Below, in pieces: positions 1 through 5,591 of a stretch of DNA of 5,738 nt. This DNA comes from Desulfobacteraceae bacterium (GTDB lineage: Bacteria; Desulfobacterota; Desulfobacteria; Desulfobacterales; Desulfosalsimonadaceae): the NCBI GenBank assembly GCA_007131845.1, contig SLPT01000283.1, positions 1-5,738 of the forward strand. Reading direction: 5' to 3'. The number at the start of each line of letters is the position of its first letter. The stretch's first letter is position 1. A model generated the notes under the pieces. It made no database searches and was not told where the DNA came from. It was given only the letters and a program-made list of their open reading frames with translations. The translations under genes were made by a program, and so were the position numbers.

Positions 1-359
1 AAAAACACATCCCCGGACTCCAGCTGGGTGAGCATCCCGATCAGGTCGCCCCCCTTCTCCAGGGCAGGCCCGGAAGTGATGATCAGCTTTCCACCGATTT
101 CATTGGCGATGATATGGGCCAGGGTGGTCTTTCCCAGTCCCGGGGGACCGTGGAACAGCACATGATCGATGATTTCGCTGCGCTGGCGGGCTGCTTCGAT
201 GCCGATCCGCAGTGTTTCGATGGTCCTTGCCTGGCCCACGTACTCGGAGAGCCGCTCAGGACGCAAAGAAAGAATCTCCGGCTCGCTGTCCATGGGAAGA
301 CTGGCGTTATCGACGATCTTTTGCCCGACCGTGGAGAACTTGAAACCATCCGTACTCAT
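1..359 (-). CDS. ruvB: Holliday-junction helicase RuvB, N-terminal fragment
   Basis: RuvB is the AAA+ motor that pumps DNA through the RuvA-bound junction. The first 119 codons are present before the gene runs off the left edge; full-length RuvB is about 340 aa. After a variable 30-residue N-terminus comes [12 protein letters not shown] (32-43), then Walker [10 protein letters not shown] (71-79) with K77, then ANEIGGKL, the [12 protein letters not shown] segment (95-106), and LESGDVF just before Walker B, which is cut off. Two ATG codons stand in tandem at 362 and 359. The first overlaps the ruvA stop as ATGA; the second has better spacing (six bases) from AAGG, so 359 is given, but 362 is nearly as likely. 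The overlap implies translational coupling with ruvA. Confidence 0.96.
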   Translation of the reverse strand, partial: MSTDGFKFSTVGQKIVDNASLPMDSEPEILSLRPERLSEYVGQARTIETLRIGIEAARQRSEIIDHVLFHGPPGLGKTTLAHIIANEIGGKLIITSGPALEKGGDLIGMLTQLESGDVF

Positions 360-1012
360 CATGCCCCTTCACCCGGGATTCCCCCGCCCCTGTAAATTTC
401 TTCGAAAAGCGACTCCGGATCGGCGATGGCGGGATTGCGCTTCATGGCGTCCGCCACCATTTCCCTTGCCTCCCCGGTTTTGTGCCCGAGCCTGGATACC
501 AGCACGTCCATAACCTGAACGACGAAATCCTTTTCATCCGCTTCCTCAATACGTTTGGGCCCCGGCTCCCCGGTTCCGGATGCGGCCCGAGGACGCCCGA
601 ATCGGCCGGTTTTCCCCTGCAGCGTGGCAACGATCTTGTTGGCCACCCGATCGCCGATTCCTGCAAGCTTCTTAAGCTTTGCCGTATCTTTCTCCTCGAT
701 GGCTGCGGCGATATCCTCTACCGGAAGAATCAAAGCCTTGACCGCCTTCAGGGGACCGATGGTTTCAACGGAAATGAACAACTCGAAAAATTCCCGCTCC
801 GATTCCCGGTTGAACCCGATAAGGACCGGCCGGGGGGTTCGCTCGGTCTGATGAAAATAGATATACAGCGCCAGTGCTTCGTCCGAGCCCTCTTCGGGGA
901 GGTTTTCCATAACGAATGCGGGCACCAGGATCTCGTAACCCACGTGATTGACCAGCAAAAGGATCCGGTCCGGGTCCTTTTTCAGCAACCTGCCCTCCAG
1001 GTACGCGATCAT
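359..1012 (-). CDS. ruvA: Holliday-junction branch-migration complex DNA-binding subunit RuvA
   Basis: RuvA forms tetramers that hold the Holliday junction flat and load RuvB hexamers. The product is 217 aa (E. coli 203). Domain I, residues 1-66, is the OB-fold ([25 protein letters not shown]). Domain II, about 67-140, has two helix-hairpin-helix motifs: [13 protein letters not shown] (82-94) and [20 protein letters not shown] (115-134). Residues 141-160 are a flexible Gly/Pro/Glu linker. Domain III, 161-210, is the RuvB-binding part ([20 protein letters not shown]). The hairpin that holds two acidic residues (E55, D56) in E. coli reads HQTERTP here, with a single Glu followed by Arg. The first HhH has IGPLKAV where most RuvAs have VGPKLAL. 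The ATG at 1012 gives the canonical short N-terminus; AGGA lies a few bases upstream. The TGA stop overlaps the first ruvB ATG. Confidence 0.96.
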   Translation of the reverse strand: MIAYLEGRLLKKDPDRILLLVNHVGYEILVPAFVMENLPEEGSDEALALYIYFHQTERTPRPVLIGFNRESEREFFELFISVETIGPLKAVKALILPVEDIAAAIEEKDTAKLKKLAGIGDRVANKIVATLQGKTGRFGRPRAASGTGEPGPKRIEEADEKDFVVQVMDVLVSRLGHKTGEAREMVADAMKRNPAIADPESLFEEIYRGGGIPGEGA

Positions 1013-1046
1013 GTCCGCATCCTGTCCATTATTATCCGGATTTCCA

Positions 1047-1553
1047 TCACTTCCGCCTGTTCAATGCGGCTGCGGCAGGACCGCAGTTCCTGTACAAGCC
1101 AGTCAGCGCCAGCGCCAATGCATCCGATGCATGCTCCGGCCGGATCGGCTCCGGGTGATTCAGCCGGCTTCGTACGCAAACCTCAAGCTGCACCTTCCCG
1201 GCATTGCCGCTGCCTGTCAGGATCTGTTTTGCCTCCCGAACAGCGATTTCCATGATGGGAAGGGAGCGCTGGCATGCCGCCAGAAGAATGACGCCGGTCA
1301 CCTTGCCCAGCGCGATGCCGGACTTTGGGTAGCGCTCAAGGGAAAAGACATCCTCTACGGCAATGATATCCGGGGACATATCGTCAATCGCCCGGATCAC
1401 GCCGTCATAGATCCGATGGAGCCGATCGGGCAACGGCGTATCCGGGCGCGTCCGGATGGTGCCAAAGGCATAGTCCGACACTGCCAGGGCCTCTCCGTCC
1501 ACAATGGCGATTCCCGTGGACGCCAGGCCCGGATCAATGCCAAGCACTCTCAT
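1047..1553 (-). CDS. ruvC: Holliday-junction resolvase RuvC
   Basis: RuvC is a dimeric, metal-dependent endonuclease that cuts four-way junctions during recombination and repair. The 168-residue product has the RNase-H-like fold motifs: MRVLGIDPG with catalytic D7, IAVEDVF with E67, and PEHASDALALAL with H141 and D144. His instead of Asp at the third position also occurs in Thermus RuvC, so activity is expected. K109 and K120 match the DNA-binding lysines K107 and K118 of E. coli RuvC. The stretch after E67 (VFSLERYPKSGIALG) replaces the usual VFxxxNxxSALKLG, is about one residue longer, and lacks the Asn. The start is certain: an in-frame TAA lies 15 bases upstream with no other start codon between. 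The gene follows cpoB by 52 bases and precedes ruvA by 34. Length is normal (E. coli 173). Confidence 0.97.
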   Translation of the reverse strand: MRVLGIDPGLASTGIAIVDGEALAVSDYAFGTIRTRPDTPLPDRLHRIYDGVIRAIDDMSPDIIAVEDVFSLERYPKSGIALGKVTGVILLAACQRSLPIMEIAVREAKQILTGSGNAGKVQLEVCVRSRLNHPEPIRPEHASDALALALTGLYRNCGPAAAALNRRK

Positions 1554-1557
1554 GGAA

Positions 1558-1603
1558 TCGTTTCCGGCTTAGCTCCCCCGGCAATGATAATCCCGGACAA
1601 CGA
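1558..1603 (-). promoter_or_regulatory. Candidate ruvC leader hairpin covering the weak ribosome-binding site
   Basis: The transcript between cpoB and ruvC reads TCGTT-G-TCCGG (1603-1593), a 25-base loop, then CCGGA-AACGA (1567-1558). That is ten base pairs with one bulged G. The second arm contains GGAAA, the only Shine-Dalgarno-like sequence at a workable distance from the ruvC ATG at 1553. Folding would therefore hide the ribosome-binding site and could lower ruvC translation relative to the tol genes. The loop shows a GGGGGAG run. Seen by eye only; no energy calculation was made. Confidence 0.4.
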
Positions 1604-1605
1604 AA

Positions 1606-2472
1606 TCATTGTTCGATCCTTCCGATCCGGCTCCGTGCGACTTGCGCCTCGTTATGATCCGGGAACCGGTCCACGAGTTCCCGGAAAACGTAAAGCGCGT
1701 TATCGTTTTCCCCAAGAAGATGAAACGCGATCCCCTGCTTGAGATAGGCGCCGGGAACCTTGCTGCCCTCCGGATAGTCGTCGATCACCTTCTGGTATTC
1801 CACAATGGCCCGCTCGTACCACTCTTCGGCGAAATACACCTCCCCCGTCCAGAAACGGGCGTTATCGGCAAGGCGGGACTCGGGAAACCGCTCCAGAAAC
1901 ACCTCGAAGCCGTCTAATGCCCGGTCGAATTCTCCATCGTCAAACAGCCCCTTTGCAGCGCTGTAAAGAGCTTCCTCGTCCATCTCGGAAAAAGTTTTCG
2001 AGGCGGCCTGTTCAGTATCGGAAGACGGGTCCGGTTCACGCCTTTCCGCCTCCATCCCAAGGTAGGTTTCCATGCGTTCCAGGCGCTGCTCGTACTCCTC
2101 TATCGTCCTGGCGTTGTTCCGGATGCCCAGGTTCAACTCGGCCATTTCATCACGGAGCATGCCAACATCCCGATCTATCCGGTATTCGACCTCCTCCACC
2201 ATTCCGCTAAGCCGGCGCATTTCCGTGCGCATATCATAAAATTCCGCCTGCTGAGTGGCTGCAAAGGCCCTGAGTTCTTCCTGAAGGTCTCCGGATTGAT
2301 CGGCTTCGTCGCCGATTGCAGAAAGCGCCTGCCGCAGGCGTGTATTTTCCGTTTCCAGGGCTTTTACCCGGTCCTCCACATCCCATACCTCCTGCCGCAT
2401 GGCGCATCCGTTCCCGCCGAAGACAAGGGCAAACAAGACAAATAGTATCAAGACCGGCTGGTATCGAATCAT
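1606..2472 (-). CDS. cpoB: Tol-Pal accessory protein CpoB/YbgF (coiled coil plus TPR)
   Basis: CpoB is the periplasmic partner of TolA that coordinates outer-membrane constriction with PBP1B-dependent septal peptidoglycan synthesis in E. coli. The 288-residue product has an N-terminal hydrophobic signal (residues 6-19) ending in GGNGC, so C23 may be lipidated, although GNGC is a poor lipobox. Residues 27-145 are coiled coil with Leu/Val/Ile/Met heptads, the trimerisation part in the family. A Ser/Asp/Glu-rich hinge (146-163) follows. Three tetratricopeptide repeats cover about 166-200, 203-237 and 240-274, with typical FDDGEFDRALDGFEVFLERFP and YERAIVEYQKVIDDYP patterns. The start is ATG 2472, with GGAAATCC directly upstream. 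It is last of the tol genes and sits 45 bases after pal, the usual position. Whether it is a lipoprotein or soluble is unclear; E. coli CpoB is soluble. Confidence 0.94.
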   Translation of the reverse strand: MIRYQPVLILFVLFALVFGGNGCAMRQEVWDVEDRVKALETENTRLRQALSAIGDEADQSGDLQEELRAFAATQQAEFYDMRTEMRRLSGMVEEVEYRIDRDVGMLRDEMAELNLGIRNNARTIEEYEQRLERMETYLGMEAERREPDPSSDTEQAASKTFSEMDEEALYSAAKGLFDDGEFDRALDGFEVFLERFPESRLADNARFWTGEVYFAEEWYERAIVEYQKVIDDYPEGSKVPGAYLKQGIAFHLLGENDNALYVFRELVDRFPDHNEAQVARSRIGRIEQ

Positions 2473-2517
2473 GGATTTCCATTCCTATCCAATAAGTTTG
2501 GTCCGGGCGGTTTTCTG

Positions 2518-3117
2518 CTACCGCAGACGGAATTCAGCGCGCCGGTTTTTGGACCATGCGTCCTCATTGTCACCCTGTACCACGGGCCGCTCCTCGCCGT
2601 AGCTGATAGTGACAATCCGGGAGGGTTCGACGCCGGCATTCACGAGAAAATCCTTTACGCTCTGGGCCCTGCGGGATCCCAATGCCAGGTTGTATTCCTC
2701 GGTTCCCCGGTTATCGCAATGCCCCTCGACGATCACGGTGGCATCCCCGTTCTCCTTGAGCCATCGGGCCTGGCGAAGCAGGATTTCGCGGGCCTCGGTG
2801 GTCAGGCTGGAGTTATCGAACGCAAAATACACCTTCGACTCCAGAAATGCCTCCCGGTCCATCTCCTTTTCCATGCGGGCGGCTTCTTCCTCGGGCGTGA
2901 GGTCCCGATCCCGGAAACCTTCCAGCTCCTCTTCTGCAAGTCGCCGCTGACGCTCGAGTTCAGCTTCTATCTCGGCGCGTTCGCCGGACCGGATATCCAT
3001 GGGTTGTTCATCGGGGGGATAGTCTTCCGGTTCAGGCGGCCGCTTGGCGCAGGATGCGAACATCATCAGGCTCATCACCAGGACGAGCAGAAGACCGAAA
3101 GAAATGCATTTTTTCAT
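2518..3117 (-). CDS. pal: Peptidoglycan-associated outer-membrane lipoprotein Pal
   Basis: Pal tethers the outer membrane to peptidoglycan and is the outer-membrane end of the Tol-Pal system. The 199-residue product starts MKKCISFGLL with a lipoprotein signal; the lipobox is FASC, giving lipidated C23. The +2 residue is Ala, not Asp, which predicts outer-membrane sorting. Residues 24-40 are Pro-rich, and 41-95 are a highly charged Glu/Arg helix-like linker. From 96 to the end is an OmpA-like peptidoglycan-binding domain: KVYFAFD, GHCDNRGTEEYN with Asp135 and Arg138, LGSRRA, SYGEERP and NRRAEFRL. The Asp and Arg residues are those that grip diaminopimelate in this family. E. coli Pal is 173 aa, the difference being mostly the charged linker. 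The start at 3117 is supported by AAGGAG upstream and a signal peptide directly at the N-terminus. tolB lies 47 bases upstream, cpoB 45 bases downstream. Confidence 0.97.
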   Translation of the reverse strand: MKKCISFGLLLVLVMSLMMFASCAKRPPEPEDYPPDEQPMDIRSGERAEIEAELERQRRLAEEELEGFRDRDLTPEEEAARMEKEMDREAFLESKVYFAFDNSSLTTEAREILLRQARWLKENGDATVIVEGHCDNRGTEEYNLALGSRRAQSVKDFLVNAGVEPSRIVTISYGEERPVVQGDNEDAWSKNRRAEFRLR

Positions 3118-3127
3118 TGCCGTTTTT

Positions 3128-3133
3128 CTCCTT
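3128..3133 (-). promoter_or_regulatory. Strong ribosome-binding site for pal
   Basis: AAGGAG on the minus strand lies ten bases before the ATG at 3117. It is the best Shine-Dalgarno in the window and fixes the pal start, since the reading frame stays open upstream to 3321 inside tolB. A strong site fits the high abundance expected of Pal relative to the other Tol proteins. Confidence 0.8.
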
Positions 3134-3164
3134 GAAATAAGTACAATACATGATGGCGTTACAG

Positions 3165-4499
3165 CTACTGCCCGGTAACGGGAGACCAGTCCGGAAGGGA
3201 CTGGTTGCCGGGAATATCGATCAGCTTTCTCTGTTGCCCGCCCATGGCGGTCATGACGTATATATTGGACTCGCCTTCCCGGGTGGTTGAAAAGACGATC
3301 AGGTTGCCGTCGGGAGACCACGAGGGGGATTCATTCCGGCCCGAATCCTGCGTAAGCCGGCGCAGGCCGCTGCCGTCTGCGTTGATCACGAATATATCGC
3401 TTTGCCCATCGCTCATCGAGGAATATGCGATCCGATCCCCCCGGGGGGACCACTCGGGCTGCGTGTTGTAGCGGCCCTCGAAGGTAAGACGTCTCGTCCG
3501 CATGGTATCGAGGTTCATGATATATATCTGGGGCGAGCCGGCCCGGCCCGAAACGAAAGCCATTTTTTTGCCGTCCGGCGAAAAACTAGGCGATACATCC
3601 ACGCCCCAGCTATTGGTCAGCCTTTTATCAACCCTTCCCTCAGGGGTCAAAAGGTAAATCTCTTCATCTCCTTCGAAGGAAAGGGTTGCTGCAAGGCCGG
3701 AGCCGTCGGGTTTCCAGGCGGGGGTGATATTGAGCCCTTCAAAATTGGAAAACACCTCATTTTCCCCGGAATCCGCCGACCGGATATAAATATCCGGCTT
3801 GTCCGCGGCATAGGAGGTATAAGCGATGCGCCGACCCTCCGGACACCATGCAGGGGTCAGGACAATGTCGTCCGGCGGCGTGATCCTCCGGACATTTTCG
3901 CCATCGAAATCAGATATATAAACGGCCTTGCCGTTTTCCGTTTCCGAAACAAAGGCAATCCGGGTATTGAATACCCCCCAGTCGCCTGTCATCCGGTAAA
4001 TCATTTCATCAGAAAAGCGAAGCACCATCCTCCGAAGATCGGATGCCTCCCCGGTATAGCGTTTCCCGAATACGAGCTCCTGCCGGAAGGGGTCGAAAAG
4101 GCGGAACTCCATCTGAAGAACCCTGCCCTCCAGGCGGACGCCGCCCGTGACGAGCAGATGCGCCCCGATATCCCGCCAGTTTCTGAAATTGACCTCCCGC
4201 GCCGTTATCCCCTGCTCTCCCGGTGCATCCAGAAATGCGCGCGCGTCAATAAGGTTGAAATATCCTGTAAACGCAAGGGACCGGCTGAGGATAACGGCCG
4301 TCTGTTCGGCCAGCAAACCGGTTTCCGCATCATCTGACAAGGATGCCGGTACGGTCACGGCGATGGGAACCTGCCGGTGAAACGGATCACTGATATTGAT
4401 GTAGTCATAGTTGGCAAACGCTTTTCCGCTATAAACAAAAACCAAAAACAGAAGAAAGAGGAAAAAAACAGGGTGTAACGTGATAGTGCGGCTATTCAT
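3165..4499 (-). CDS. tolB: Tol-Pal system periplasmic beta-propeller protein TolB
   Basis: TolB is the periplasmic protein that binds Pal and is released from it when TolA is energised. At 444 aa it matches the family's usual size of about 430. Residues 1-29 are a Sec signal peptide: Arg/His N-region, a Phe/Leu-rich core, and likely cleavage after AFA at residue 29. Residues 30 to about 170 are the TolB N-terminal domain; the first mature residues (NYDYINISDPF) are where TolA docks in E. coli. Residues 175-444 form a six-bladed propeller of PD40 repeats: WCPEG at 218, WKPDG 262, FSPDG 306, WSPRG 350, WSPDG 394, WSPV 438, exactly 44 residues apart. The start is ATG 4499; CTGGAAA about nine bases upstream is a weak ribosome-binding site. 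tolA ends 80 bases upstream and pal starts 47 bases downstream, as in other tol operons. No broken or missing blade is seen. Confidence 0.97.
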   Translation of the reverse strand: MNSRTITLHPVFFLFLLFLVFVYSGKAFANYDYINISDPFHRQVPIAVTVPASLSDDAETGLLAEQTAVILSRSLAFTGYFNLIDARAFLDAPGEQGITAREVNFRNWRDIGAHLLVTGGVRLEGRVLQMEFRLFDPFRQELVFGKRYTGEASDLRRMVLRFSDEMIYRMTGDWGVFNTRIAFVSETENGKAVYISDFDGENVRRITPPDDIVLTPAWCPEGRRIAYTSYAADKPDIYIRSADSGENEVFSNFEGLNITPAWKPDGSGLAATLSFEGDEEIYLLTPEGRVDKRLTNSWGVDVSPSFSPDGKKMAFVSGRAGSPQIYIMNLDTMRTRRLTFEGRYNTQPEWSPRGDRIAYSSMSDGQSDIFVINADGSGLRRLTQDSGRNESPSWSPDGNLIVFSTTREGESNIYVMTAMGGQQRKLIDIPGNQSLPDWSPVTGQ

Positions 4500-4538
4500 T
4501 GGATCGTTTCCAGGTATTTGATTTGCAAATGAACAATC

Positions 4539-4567
4539 GGATCCCGCAGCAACCGTTCAGGGATTCC
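4539..4567 (-). other. Candidate RNA hairpin in the tolA-tolB gap
   Basis: In the 80-base gap between tolA and tolB the transcript reads GGAATCCC, a 14-base loop, then GGGATCC. This gives seven base pairs with one bulged A. No U-run follows, so it is not an intrinsic terminator. It could be an mRNA-processing or stability element separating the tolQRA and tolB-pal parts of the message, or chance. No convincing sigma-70 promoter is visible in this gap. Confidence 0.35.
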
Positions 4568-4579
4568 TTTCGCGGTTTT

Positions 4580-5572
4580 TTATTGCAGACCGCCCGGCGT
4601 GAACCCCACCATGAGGTGGTACTGCGGCATCCCGTCGGGAAGCGGAGGGAGCGGATCGGATTTCATAACGGTTCTGTACGCGGACTCATCGAGATAGTCG
4701 TTTCCGGAGCGCTTTTCAAACCATACATCCGTAATCTCGCCGTCCTGCCGGATTGTCATCACGACACGGCTTTCCAGGCCCCGCGTATCGCCGGCAAGCT
4801 GCTCGGAAAAAACCCAGTTGTTTCTCAATACGGAGCGAACTTCGGCCTGGTATATCTGAAGCCGGGTGAAGGCCTCCGTGGACATGCCGCCCCCCTGAGA
4901 TCCGCCTTCTGCCGAACCGGCAGCCCCGGTCCCGCCTCTGCCACGGGGACGATCCTGCTGCCGTGCCGTTTCCCCCTCGAGTTCTTCCACGCGCCGCCGC
5001 ACGGATGCGTGCCGATCGCCGCCCGATGTTTCCTGCTCCATGCGCCGCACCGTGTCCGCCACACGCTGCCGCTGCTCCTGCGCCCGGAGATCTTCAGGCC
5101 GGACCACCCGGTCCTGCTGTACACGCTGGCCGGACCGGGATGAGGCAGGGCTTTTTACCGAGGGCTCGGCGGCCTGCAACTCGGCTGGTAGCACGAGGGT
5201 GTCCGCGGAAATTTCAGGGCTTCGCACAACGCCCGATTTAAGCGGAACGGGAGCCGGCTCTTCCAGGTCGGCTACGTCCGCGTCCCCTGCATCAGAAGCA
5301 TCATCGGGTCCATCGACGACCGGGGCATCCCCGGAAGCACCGCCCGCTCCCGGGGAAGGCAGATCCGGGCTCAAAGAAACCAGACGGACATTCATCGTTT
5401 CCATCCGGTCCATCCGACCGCCTGTCTCATCACTTGCCGGCAGCAGGAAAAGCAGGAAAAAAAGAAGTCCCAGGTGAACGGCAAACGAAACGCCTACATA
5501 GACGGAGGTTTTTTTATACAAGCCTTCCGGCCGGTATACATATTCATGTTCTTCGTGCAGGTCAGAATGCAT
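4580..5572 (-). CDS. tolA: TolA/TonB-family energy transducer (330 aa)
   Basis: An inner-membrane-anchored protein expected to span the periplasm and carry TolQR-derived energy to TolB/Pal. Residues 1-22 are a charged cytoplasmic tail. Residues 24-44 form one membrane helix containing SFAVH (S29, H33), the S-x3-H motif by which TolA and TonB contact their motor. After it comes NVRLVSLSP, common in TonB-family proteins. Residues 66-145 are Asp/Ala/Pro-rich, 146-207 Arg/Gln/Glu-rich and probably helical, 208-230 Gly-rich. Residues 236-330 are a TonB/TolA-type C-terminal domain (LRNNW, IRQDGEITDVWFEKRSG, LDESAYRTV, PLPPLPDG). E. coli TolA is longer (about 420 aa) with an Ala/Lys-rich helix. The ATG at 5572 is preferred: a TTG at 5632 would add 20 residues and overlap tolR by 41 bases. 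Neither start has a clear Shine-Dalgarno, so coupling to tolR is likely. Family sure; TolA role rests on context. Confidence 0.88.
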   Translation of the reverse strand: MHSDLHEEHEYVYRPEGLYKKTSVYVGVSFAVHLGLLFFLLFLLPASDETGGRMDRMETMNVRLVSLSPDLPSPGAGGASGDAPVVDGPDDASDAGDADVADLEEPAPVPLKSGVVRSPEISADTLVLPAELQAAEPSVKSPASSRSGQRVQQDRVVRPEDLRAQEQRQRVADTVRRMEQETSGGDRHASVRRRVEELEGETARQQDRPRGRGGTGAAGSAEGGSQGGGMSTEAFTRLQIYQAEVRSVLRNNWVFSEQLAGDTRGLESRVVMTIRQDGEITDVWFEKRSGNDYLDESAYRTVMKSDPLPPLPDGMPQYHLMVGFTPGGLQ

Positions 5573-5591
5573 TATCGATATGCTTGGCTGT

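Noticed and set aside
482..1742. Overlapping plus-strand open frames of 257 and 264 codons antisense to ruvA, ruvC and cpoB
   Set aside because: They cross well-supported genes on the other strand, overlap each other, and show no family motif.
1038..2482. Ten-base repeat ATGGAAATCC in the cpoB leader (2482-2473) and at the ruvC-ruvA junction (1047-1038), and shared GGAAACGAT before tolB and ruvC
   Set aside because: In 5.7 kb several ten-base matches are expected by chance, so these short matches alone do not show a regulatory motif.
3118..3321. Upstream extension of the pal frame into tolB
   Set aside because: The added residues resemble no signal sequence, overlap the tolB 3' end, and the strong AAGGAG site plus lipoprotein signal place the start at 3117.
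3402..4337. 311-codon open frame on the plus strand antisense to tolB
   Set aside because: It lies wholly inside tolB, has no recognisable domain or ribosome-binding site, and reads as low-quality antisense protein; GC-rich genes commonly leave such open frames.
4500..4579. Possible sigma-70 promoter or terminator before tolB
   Set aside because: TTG-type boxes occur but none has a good -10 partner at 16-18 bases, and the hairpin there has no U-run.
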